64,000 nt of DNA from CAIRDP01 sp037138335. GTDB lineage: Bacteria > Bacteroidota > Bacteroidia > Bacteroidales > FEN-979. The translations under genes and the position numbers were made by a program. The DNA lies in NCBI GenBank assembly GCA_037138335.1, contig JBAXIO010000009.1, positions 1 through 64,000 on the forward strand, written 5' to 3'. Below are positions 53,407 to 61,265 of the stretch, piece after piece. The notes beneath the pieces were generated by a model. That model worked only from the letters and a program-made list of their open reading frames with translations, was not told where the DNA came from and did not search any database. Numbering within the stretch: the first letter of the stretch is position 1; every line of letters starts with the position of its first letter.

Positions 53407-54261
53407 TCAAAAATGCTCGACATGAATGGTCACCTCTGAATTAACAAGGCTTTGTTTAATATCTGCTTCTATTTGGTCACAAAGCTCGTGAGCATCCCTA
53501 ACAGTAAGGTTTTCATCAAGGTTAAGGTGAAAATCGACATACCTGAAGTTGCCTGCCCTCCTGGTGCGAAGACCATGATATTTTATGTTTTCTTTACAGT
53601 ATTTGTCGATGATACTCCTGATCAGGCTAATTTCTTCAAGGTCCAATGATTCATCAAGGAGAGGTTTATATGCCTTGATCAGAAGGACGTAGGATTCTTT
53701 CAGAATCAATATACTCACCAGGATGGCTACAATAGGGTCAAGTAAATGGTACCCGGTTATCCAGATCAGGCCTAAGCCCGCTGCCACGCCAAGAGATGTA
53801 AATACATCAGCCCGGAGGTGCAGGGCGTCAGCTTCCAAGGCGATGGAACCGGTTGATTTGGCAACTTTATACAGGTACCATGAAACTCCTGTGTTTACGG
53901 CTGCAGAGATGCACATAACAGAAAACCCTAATCCAAGGGTGTCAATTTCTGAAGGTTTGAGGATCTTATGAACGGCCTCGAAAATGATCCAGATAGCCGC
54001 AACAAAAATCAGAAGGGCTTCAACAACCCCCGAGATGTTCTCGATTTTCCAGTGCCCGTATGGATGGCGGTCGTCGGCCGGCCTGTCGGAGATCCTGACC
54101 GACAAAAATGCAATTATCGCGGCCAGCAGATCCATAAAGGAGTGGATAGCTTCCGAAATGATGGAAACCGAACCACTCAACATCCCGGCACCCAGTTTTA
54201 AAATGATCAGCAGGGTATTCGAAATAACCGAGAGACTGGCTGCATTGGTTTTTTTAGACAT
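53407..54261 (-). CDS. Cation diffusion facilitator (CDF) metal exporter
   Basis: A 284-residue membrane protein with about six helices. The transport site has SEAIHSFMDLLAA (His and Asp) and HLRADVFTS in the later helix; HPYGHWKIEN is the intracellular signature. The C-terminal cytoplasmic domain (~210-284) carries NLDENLTVRDAHELCDQIE and TIHVEHF, the usual metal-sensing ferredoxin-like fold. It exports divalent metals (Zn, Mn or Fe; not decided by sequence). It overlaps the lysS stop by 8 bases and may be co-transcribed with it. Confidence 0.93.
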   Translation of the reverse strand: MSKKTNAASLSVISNTLLIILKLGAGMLSGSVSIISEAIHSFMDLLAAIIAFLSVRISDRPADDRHPYGHWKIENISGVVEALLIFVAAIWIIFEAVHKILKPSEIDTLGLGFSVMCISAAVNTGVSWYLYKVAKSTGSIALEADALHLRADVFTSLGVAAGLGLIWITGYHLLDPIVAILVSILILKESYVLLIKAYKPLLDESLDLEEISLIRSIIDKYCKENIKYHGLRTRRAGNFRYVDFHLNLDENLTVRDAHELCDQIEADIKQSLVNSEVTIHVEHF

Positions 54262-55795
54262 CCTGCTGCTGTTGAGGGTCAGAAGCTCTTTTTTCGGGTC
54301 TCATCTGAGGGAAGAAGAGTACATCCTGTATCGATGTTTGGTTGGTCATGATCATTGTGAGCCGGTCAATTCCTATACCCAGCCCTGAGGTGGGCGGCAT
54401 TGCAAATTCAAGTGAGCGGAGGAAATCCTCATCAAGCACCATGGATTCATCATCACCCCGTTTCCCAAGCTCAAGCTGGGATTCAAACCTTTCCCTCTGG
54501 TCGATGGGGTCATTCAGTTCTGAAAATGCATTACAAAGCTCTTTCCCGTTACAGATTGCCTCGAACCGTTCAACAAGCCCGGGTTTCGAACGGTGTTTCT
54601 TCGCAAGGGGCGACATTTCCACGGGGTAATCGGTAATAAAGGTGGGCTGTACAAGATAAGGTTCGCATTTTTCACCGAAGATCTGGTCGATCAGCTTTCC
54701 CTTGGCCATGGTTTTATCAATCGGGACTTCAAGCTGTTTGGCAACAGCTACAAGTTCTTCTTCCGACTTGCCGTCAATATCGATGCCTGTGAAGTGTTTG
54801 ATCACTTCATACATGGTGAACCTTTTCCACGGGCGCTTAAAATCTATCAGTTTGTCGCCGACCTGAACCTCGGTTTTGCCATGAAGGTCAAGTGCTATTT
54901 TTTCAACCATCTCTTCCACAAGATCCATCATCCATATATAATCCTTATAAGCCACATAGAGTTCCATCTGGGTGAACTCGGGATTATGGAAACGGTCCAT
55001 CCCCTCATTGCGGAAGTCCTTCGAAAATTCATAAACCCCATCGAACCCGCCAACGATCAGCCGTTTCAGATAAAGCTCATTGGCAATACGAAGGTAGAGG
55101 GTCATGTCGAGGGAGTTATGATGGGTCTTGAAAGGCCTTGCAGCAGCGCCCCCGTAAAGGGGTTGAAGCACAGGGGTTTCAACTTCCAGGTACGACCTGG
55201 TATTGAGAAACTGGCGCATTGAATTCACCAGTTGGGTCCGTTTGACGAATACATTCCTGACCTGGGGGTTTACGATCATATCCACGTAACGCTGGCGGTA
55301 TCTTTGCTCAGGATCGGTAAATGCATCGAACACTTCCCCGTCTTTTTCCTTCACAATAGGCAGTACCCTGAGTGATTTGGAAAGAAGAGTAAGGCTTCTC
55401 ACATGGATGGAGATCTCACCCATCTGGGTGACAAAGACATAGCCGGTTACACCAATAATATCCCCGATATCAAGGAGCCGTTTAAACACGGTATTATAAA
55501 GGGTTTTATCTTCACCCGTGCAGATCTCGTCGCGCTTTATATAAAGCTGTATCCGGCCGGATGAATCCTGTAATTCGGTAAAGGAAGCAGCGCCCATTAT
55601 CCTTCGGGTCATAATGCGACCGGCAAGGCTTACATCCTGGTACAGTGAATTATCGGAAGGATAATTCGTTTTTATTTCAGCCGCGCAAGCATTGACAGGA
55701 AATGTTTCGGGGGGATATGGATTAATACCGAGCCTGAAAAGTTCATTAAGCGAATCACGCCTGATTTGTTCCTGCTCGGTGAGAGAAAGTTGCAT
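54254..55795 (-). CDS. lysS: Lysyl-tRNA synthetase, class II
   Basis: A 513-residue class II tRNA synthetase. The N-terminal OB domain precedes motif 2 (FRNEGMDRFHNPEFTQME) and motif 3 (GLGIGIDRLTM). The catalytic core and length match bacterial LysRS, charging tRNA-Lys. It has a -7 box 16 bases upstream. The CDF gene follows with an 8-base overlap, so it may be transcribed with the metal exporter. Confidence 0.97.
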   Translation of the reverse strand: MQLSLTEQEQIRRDSLNELFRLGINPYPPETFPVNACAAEIKTNYPSDNSLYQDVSLAGRIMTRRIMGAASFTELQDSSGRIQLYIKRDEICTGEDKTLYNTVFKRLLDIGDIIGVTGYVFVTQMGEISIHVRSLTLLSKSLRVLPIVKEKDGEVFDAFTDPEQRYRQRYVDMIVNPQVRNVFVKRTQLVNSMRQFLNTRSYLEVETPVLQPLYGGAAARPFKTHHNSLDMTLYLRIANELYLKRLIVGGFDGVYEFSKDFRNEGMDRFHNPEFTQMELYVAYKDYIWMMDLVEEMVEKIALDLHGKTEVQVGDKLIDFKRPWKRFTMYEVIKHFTGIDIDGKSEEELVAVAKQLEVPIDKTMAKGKLIDQIFGEKCEPYLVQPTFITDYPVEMSPLAKKHRSKPGLVERFEAICNGKELCNAFSELNDPIDQRERFESQLELGKRGDDESMVLDEDFLRSLEFAMPPTSGLGIGIDRLTMIMTNQTSIQDVLFFPQMRPEKRASDPQQQQDV

Positions 55796-55811
55796 ATGCT
55801 TAATTTTTCGG

Positions 55812-55819
55812 CAAAGATA
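55812..55819 (-). promoter_or_regulatory. -7 box of lysS
   Basis: Read leftward, TATCTTTG matches TAnnTTTG, 16 bases before the ATG at 55795. The same sequence and similar spacing are used by the acyl-CoA synthetase gene. Confidence 0.55.
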
Positions 55820-55885
55820 AGGATTTAAGACAATACCAGCCTTATTGAAGAGTTTTGAACGGGAGCCCCGGGGCCGTGCTTTGGC

Positions 55886-56611
55886 TCAGGAAAGCACTGA
55901 ATGAAGTATGTGATGGGAGTTCATGGGCTTGAAGCCCGGTATATGGATCTGGTAGTACAGCAGCATGGAATCAAGCAGTGATCTCCGAACCGCCGGTTTG
56001 AAGTGAAGTCCCGACTGTTCAGCTATAGTTGTGGTTATCAGTGAATTGAATAGCTTGCCATGTTCAGGCAATATATAAGAGTCTGTTTCGGGTATCATGA
56101 CCTGGAACTGGCCTTCCCTCAGGTTGAATACAGTCTTCTGCTCAGTGTAGCCCGGCTGGGGTTGTATCCCCAGGAAATGAGTAAGCTCAGCTGTAAAAAC
56201 AAGGGGAAAGCAATTCAGGGAACCCTCGGCCGAGTCAAGCAGCAAACAGGATCTCCATAAGTAGTCAAAAAGTTCCTGGTTGGTTTCTTCTTCCCTTATC
56301 GACTTGTAGAGAAGTTCATTAATAAAAAGGGCAACGGAGCTTTTACGGATATCGAAAGGGATGCTCAGGTAAGGCTGGCACAACCTGACTTCCTTAGACG
56401 TATGCAGGGATGACTTCTCTTTAAGATGGGCTACCACTTCGAGCAGCGTCAGCGGCTGGAACAATCCTGCTTTTGTTTTGGACTTCGGACTGCGGATCCC
56501 TTTGAAGAGGTAGGATTGAAGTCCGCGGGCCTCGGTATAAATACGGACGATAATACTGGTCTCGGAGTATTTTAAGGAATGAAGTACGATGCCTCTTGTG
56601 GTGACCAGCAT
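55886..56611 (-). CDS. recO: DNA repair protein RecO
   Basis: A 241-residue cytoplasmic protein. The OB-fold N-terminus (GIVLHSLKYSETSIIVRIYT) and the following YLFKGIRSPKSK are hallmarks, and the C-terminal helical domain contains LLDSMLLYYQIHIPGF. RecO loads RecA on SSB-coated DNA with RecR. It starts in a TGATG overlap with the upstream porZ stop, a common gene neighbour in Bacteroidota (recalled from family knowledge). Confidence 0.93.
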   Translation of the reverse strand: MLVTTRGIVLHSLKYSETSIIVRIYTEARGLQSYLFKGIRSPKSKTKAGLFQPLTLLEVVAHLKEKSSLHTSKEVRLCQPYLSIPFDIRKSSVALFINELLYKSIREEETNQELFDYLWRSCLLLDSAEGSLNCFPLVFTAELTHFLGIQPQPGYTEQKTVFNLREGQFQVMIPETDSYILPEHGKLFNSLITTTIAEQSGLHFKPAVRRSLLDSMLLYYQIHIPGFKPMNSHHILHSVLS

Positions 56612-58941
56612 CAGTTGATTACGAGGATTTTTGTGACAACCTTATCACTGCCGTTCTCATTCGAAGCAAAAACAAGGTATACACCCGTGCGGACTTTCTT
56701 CCCGTCCATGCTGCTTCCGTTCCATACTGCCTGTCCGCCCTCTGCCTTGCCCGTGTAAACCAGCCTTCCGCTGATATCCGTGATACGGATCTGGGCGTTG
56801 CTGAGGAGGCCTTTGACTGCAATATACCCCTGGTAGCCTTCACGAACAGGGTTGGGATAAGCATATACGTTGCCAAAGGAATCTCCGCCTTCGGTGGCCG
56901 TGCTCTTGTATGAGATAACACCTTTATCGGTGCCGAAATAGACTTCCCCGGTAACAGGATTTATTGCTATCGAAGTTACCCTGTTTGACAGCAGGGGGCT
57001 GTTTTCCGCAGTAAAATGGTATACCTGTTTTGTACCGTCGGCCGAGAAAAGATAGGCTCCCCCCCGGTCGGTACCCATCCATTTTCGGTTGCTCCCGTCG
57101 ACTGCGATGGCATTCACCTGTTCGCTTTCAAGAAGGTATTGTGTATACTGGCCTTGCTGGACCAGCGGCCTCTGGCAATCGGATGGGGTAGAGGTAAACA
57201 GGTCGTCGGGATTGTAAAACACTCCAACCCCGCTTTCCGTCCCTACCCAGATCTCTCCATTCTTATCTTCGGCCATTGAAAACACCGAATTCCCCGGGAT
57301 ATTACCATTGCCCACAGTGTTGTTCAGTTTCGTCGCCATGTCATCGTTCGGATTATCGGGAGTTCCGTTATCGGTAAACACCAGAACAGAATTCGGGTTC
57401 AGGTTGCCATAGCGCATCTGCATCCATACCTGGTCATAGCGGGTGGCGATGATCTGGCCAAGGTCAGTTTCGTTGTTGATGGTAATGGTGAATCCTGTCC
57501 ACTGGCTGCCCCTTTTCAACGACAGGCATTGATTGGTATGGGAACAGTCGATCCACTGATAGCCGTGTGCGTCAAATGCAGAACCCCCTACACGTATTGT
57601 CCCTGTATCCCCGGCGGAATGGTGGTGGAGGGTGCTGTTGGCTTCGGTATATCTGCGGGTCAGCGTCCCGTCATAAAATTCCAGGAGGCCGTACCCCCAG
57701 GTTGCGGCATAAATTCTTTTTGGATCTGACGGATCAGCCGTTGCAGAAACGATATTGCTGAAATTGTACAAAGACGGGTTATTGGCCCCGGAAATGTTCT
57801 GCCAGTTCGAATCATCAAAATGATAAATCTGGGCAGCCTGGGCAAGTGGTACAAAGGAAGCATCGTAACCCCCGGGAGTGATAAACAGATCATTATTTAA
57901 CGTGCTCATGCTGAACGCATTGGCACTTAGGGGCCCGCTGAGGTTATAGGTTTTTACCTGGTCGGAATTCATTTCATAACTTACCAGGCCCGAATAGGAA
58001 TCAGCTATCCAGATTGTCTGGTTCTTATCGCCTATGGCGTCCTGAGGAAATGATCCGGCGCCGGGGTAGCTGTTGATCACTTTATATTTGGTGAAACTCG
58101 GGTCAAACACATCAACGAAATAATTATAGCTTACAACCAGTACGTTATACATACTGTTCAGGTTCATGACCGGATTTGATTCCCCGTTGTTCCATGCCGA
58201 CCACTGCCCATTATATATGTAGAGGGTGTCGAGGCCTGTAGTCCTGTGTTTATTGACAATGACTTTACCTGAAAAATAAGTTATTGTATTGTACATCAGC
58301 GTGGTATCTATTCTTTTATCTTTCTTCCACACTGCATAGTTTGCCAGGTTGGGATCTTTGCTCCATGCTTTGTAAATACCTTTCTCTGTAGCGGCCCAGA
58401 GGGTGTCGCTATCGTCCCTGACCAGGCTCAGAACGTTAACCTGGCTTCCCCCGTTCCCGATATAATACGTTTCGCTGATCTCCTGCTTTGCAAGGTCAAG
58501 GACAACAATTCCGAATCCGCACTGGAGATAGGCAATATTTCCCTGGCAGTAGATGCTGTTGATGGTTTTATTTCCCAGGATAGGTTTGCGGTAGATGTCG
58601 GAGATATTGATGATGGAGTTGTTCTGGATGAGGTCGATATTCGCATCACTATAAGCAATCACGAGGGTTTTTGTTGAAGCATTATATGCCAGGCAGCTGA
58701 TCCCGATATCGGAAAGGCCCTGGATCTTGGTGATCCTTGTAATGCTGTTATCGTCTTTATCGAAGTAAAATACAGCATAAGGAGTGGATGAATAGATACG
58801 GTTTCCCGCTTCCGCAACGGAGTTGCAATAATTGTAGGGAAGTTCGTCTCTCCACTGTCCGATAGGTATCTGGGGGCTTTGGGCTGAAAGGGATGCAGGA
58901 TACAGGATGCAGGACAGTAAAAAAAGTCGGAATATTTTCAT
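56611..58941 (-). CDS. porZ: Type IX secretion protein PorZ-like
   Basis: A 776-residue exported protein. After the signal peptide (cleavage near LSAQS) comes the PorZ N-terminal propeller, marked by IPIGQWRDELPY, KIQGLSDIGISCLAYNA, SDANIDLIQ and CGFGIVVLDLAKQEISETYYIG, then a second propeller-like region (KNGEIWVGTESGVGVFYN, YFGTDKGVISYK). The last 85 residues form a type A sorting domain (YPNPVREGYQGYI ... GVYLVF). In Porphyromonas, PorZ is part of the surface attachment complex for type IX cargo. It overlaps recO by TGATG. An alternative is a general two-component-propeller surface protein, but the N-terminal pattern is specific. Confidence 0.88.
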   Translation of the reverse strand: MKIFRLFLLSCILYPASLSAQSPQIPIGQWRDELPYNYCNSVAEAGNRIYSSTPYAVFYFDKDDNSITRITKIQGLSDIGISCLAYNASTKTLVIAYSDANIDLIQNNSIINISDIYRKPILGNKTINSIYCQGNIAYLQCGFGIVVLDLAKQEISETYYIGNGGSQVNVLSLVRDDSDTLWAATEKGIYKAWSKDPNLANYAVWKKDKRIDTTLMYNTITYFSGKVIVNKHRTTGLDTLYIYNGQWSAWNNGESNPVMNLNSMYNVLVVSYNYFVDVFDPSFTKYKVINSYPGAGSFPQDAIGDKNQTIWIADSYSGLVSYEMNSDQVKTYNLSGPLSANAFSMSTLNNDLFITPGGYDASFVPLAQAAQIYHFDDSNWQNISGANNPSLYNFSNIVSATADPSDPKRIYAATWGYGLLEFYDGTLTRRYTEANSTLHHHSAGDTGTIRVGGSAFDAHGYQWIDCSHTNQCLSLKRGSQWTGFTITINNETDLGQIIATRYDQVWMQMRYGNLNPNSVLVFTDNGTPDNPNDDMATKLNNTVGNGNIPGNSVFSMAEDKNGEIWVGTESGVGVFYNPDDLFTSTPSDCQRPLVQQGQYTQYLLESEQVNAIAVDGSNRKWMGTDRGGAYLFSADGTKQVYHFTAENSPLLSNRVTSIAINPVTGEVYFGTDKGVISYKSTATEGGDSFGNVYAYPNPVREGYQGYIAVKGLLSNAQIRITDISGRLVYTGKAEGGQAVWNGSSMDGKKVRTGVYLVFASNENGSDKVVTKILVIN

Positions 58942-59023
58942 AGGGACGGTGCTAAATACTTACAATAAACCAGGTATAAAAGTAACTGAATTTTTCATGA
59001 TTTATTGCAGGAATTCAAGGAAT

Positions 59024-60316
59024 TCAGAGGATCATCCCGGCAGCAACGGTTTCATTTGTTGCTTCATCGATCAGGATAATACTCCCGCTTTGCCTGTTCA
59101 CGGTGTAAGGATCAAAGAAAAGAGGTTTGGTTGTACGCAGGTGGATGCGCCCGATTTCGTTCATGGCCAGGCTGGTGCGCCGGGGGATTTGTCCCAGGGT
59201 ATTGATGTTGAGGACAAAGTCTATTTTATCAATGACACAGCGCACATCCCTCGAATTATTTTTCAGGGCATATTTCCCGTTAAGCTGCATGGGTTTCGGG
59301 TTCATCCAGCAAATCATACAATCAAATTCCGAAGCTGCCTTGGGCAGGTCACCGGCTCCGGCAATCATATCCCCCCGGCTGATATCGATATCATCATCTA
59401 AAAGCAGGGTGACGCTCATGGGGGGAAATGCTTCATCCAGGGGGCCGTTGAAGGTATCAATCTGCCTTATCCTGGTCTTGATCCCGGCCGGGAGCACCAT
59501 GACCTCATCGCAGGGATGAAAAATTCCTCCTGCAATTCGGCCCGCATACCCCCTGTAATCATGGTATTTATCCGATTCGGGCCGTATGACATACTGTACA
59601 GGGAAGCGCTGGTGTATCATGTCGTGGTCCTGGTCGATAGGAATGGTTTCAAGGGTTTCAAGCAGGGTGCTGCCGTTATACCATTCCATTTTTTGCGAAG
59701 GTTTCACCACGTTATCGCCCTTCAGGGCGCTTATGGGTATAAAACGCAGGTCCTCACCCGGCAGTACTTTTGCGACGAATGCGTTGAAATCGGCCTTTAT
59801 CTTTTCGAATACTTCCTCGCTGTAATCAAGGAGGTCCATTTTATTAATGCATACCACTATATGCGGGATGCCCAGCAGGTAAGCGATATAAGCATGACGG
59901 TAGGTTTGTTCTATGACCCCGTTTCGTGCATCGATGAGGATGATGGCTGCATTTGCGGTAGAAGCGCCTGTGACCATATTCCGGGTATACTGTATATGCC
60001 CCGGTGTATCGGCAATGATGAACTTTCGGTTGGGCGTGGCAAAATACCGGTAGGCTACGTCGATAGTGATGCCTTGTTCGCGTTCGGCCCTTAAGCCGTC
60101 GGTAAACAGCGCCAGGTTAAGGTGTTCGCTCCCTTTTTGCACGCTGGCCCGTTTAACAGCATCCAGCTGGTCCTCAAAAAGCGACTTGCTGTCGTACAGC
60201 AGCCTACCGATGAGGGTGCTTTTCCCGTCGTCGACGCTGCCCGCCGTGGTAAACCGCAGCAGTTGCATGTTCAGGTAACCCTTGCTTGAGAAATCGGCTT
60301 CTTCGGTTGCTGTCAT
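59024..60316 (-). CDS. cysN: Sulfate adenylyltransferase subunit 1 (GTPase)
   Basis: 430 residues from the ATG at 60316; the in-frame upstream start at 60403 would overlap cysD. It has GTPase boxes GSVDDGKSTLIGRLL, DTPGHIQYTRN and NKMDLLDYS, and the beta-barrel C-terminus of CysN. With CysD it activates sulfate to APS using ATP and GTP hydrolysis. It is 28 bases after cysD. No cysC kinase domain is fused. Confidence 0.95.
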   Translation of the reverse strand: MTATEEADFSSKGYLNMQLLRFTTAGSVDDGKSTLIGRLLYDSKSLFEDQLDAVKRASVQKGSEHLNLALFTDGLRAEREQGITIDVAYRYFATPNRKFIIADTPGHIQYTRNMVTGASTANAAIILIDARNGVIEQTYRHAYIAYLLGIPHIVVCINKMDLLDYSEEVFEKIKADFNAFVAKVLPGEDLRFIPISALKGDNVVKPSQKMEWYNGSTLLETLETIPIDQDHDMIHQRFPVQYVIRPESDKYHDYRGYAGRIAGGIFHPCDEVMVLPAGIKTRIRQIDTFNGPLDEAFPPMSVTLLLDDDIDISRGDMIAGAGDLPKAASEFDCMICWMNPKPMQLNGKYALKNNSRDVRCVIDKIDFVLNINTLGQIPRRTSLAMNEIGRIHLRTTKPLFFDPYTVNRQSGSIILIDEATNETVAAGMIL

Positions 60317-60344
60317 TATTTTTTTTTGTCTGCGGATGATATTC

Positions 60345-61250
60345 TCAGAAATACCCTTCTTTTTTCCTGTCTTCCATGGCGGCATCCGAACGCTTATCGT
60401 CATACCGTCCGCCCCTCTCGGTTACCCTTGTAGCCGCTATTTCCCTGATGATATCCTCAAGGTTATCCGCAGTCGACAATACTAATCCCGTGCATGAGAT
60501 ATCGCCTACGGTGCGGCAGCGCACCCTTAATTTTTCGGCCTTTTCAGCCGGTTTCATAGCCATGAAAGGGGCTTTGGCCAGGTAGATGCCGTCGCGGAAG
60601 AAAACCTCCCTTTCGTGGGTGAAATACAGGCTGGGAAGTTCAATATTTTCCTGGAGTATGTATTGCCATACATCCATTTCGGTCCAGTTGCTGATGGGGA
60701 ACACCCTGAAATGCTCGCCCATTCTCTTTTTCCCGTTGAAGATATTCCAGAGTTCAGGCCTTTGGTTTTTGGGATCCCACTGCCCGAATTCATCACGGTG
60801 GGAAAAGAATCTTTCCTTGGCCCTTGCTTTCTCCTCATCCCTGCGGCCCCCGCCAATGGCTGCATCGAATTTGTATTTCTCGATAGTGTCGAGCAGGGTC
60901 ACGGTCTGGAGTACGTTGCGGCTTGCATTGATGCCTTTTTCTTCAACCACCCTGCCTGTGTCGATCGATTCCTGCACGGAGCCAACAACAAGCCTGGCGT
61001 TGAACTTTTTCACCAGGTCATCGCGGAAAGTTATGGCTTCTTCAAAATTATGGCCTGTATCGATATGGAGCAATGGGAAAGGAAAAGCGGCTGGATGAAA
61101 GGCTTTCCTGGAAAGATGCACCAGAACGATGGAATCTTTGCCTCCCGAGAACAACAGGGCAGGCCGTTCAAACTGGGCGGCGACTTCCCTTAATACATAG
61201 ATGGCTTCCGACTCAAGCTCCCTGAGATGCGTTAAATTATAGTCCTTCAT
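60345..61250 (-). CDS. cysD: Sulfate adenylyltransferase subunit 2
   Basis: A 301-residue PP-loop enzyme with SGGKDSIVLVHLS, the ATP pyrophosphatase motif, and GGGRRDEEKARAKERFFSHR in the middle, both typical of CysD. It forms the adenylyl transferase with CysN. Its ATG is 15 bases after the wzc stop, so it is transcribed with the polysaccharide genes. Confidence 0.96.
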   Translation of the reverse strand: MKDYNLTHLRELESEAIYVLREVAAQFERPALLFSGGKDSIVLVHLSRKAFHPAAFPFPLLHIDTGHNFEEAITFRDDLVKKFNARLVVGSVQESIDTGRVVEEKGINASRNVLQTVTLLDTIEKYKFDAAIGGGRRDEEKARAKERFFSHRDEFGQWDPKNQRPELWNIFNGKKRMGEHFRVFPISNWTEMDVWQYILQENIELPSLYFTHEREVFFRDGIYLAKAPFMAMKPAEKAEKLRVRCRTVGDISCTGLVLSTADNLEDIIREIAATRVTERGGRYDDKRSDAAMEDRKKEGYF

Positions 61251-61265
61251 TCCTTCCCTTCAGGC

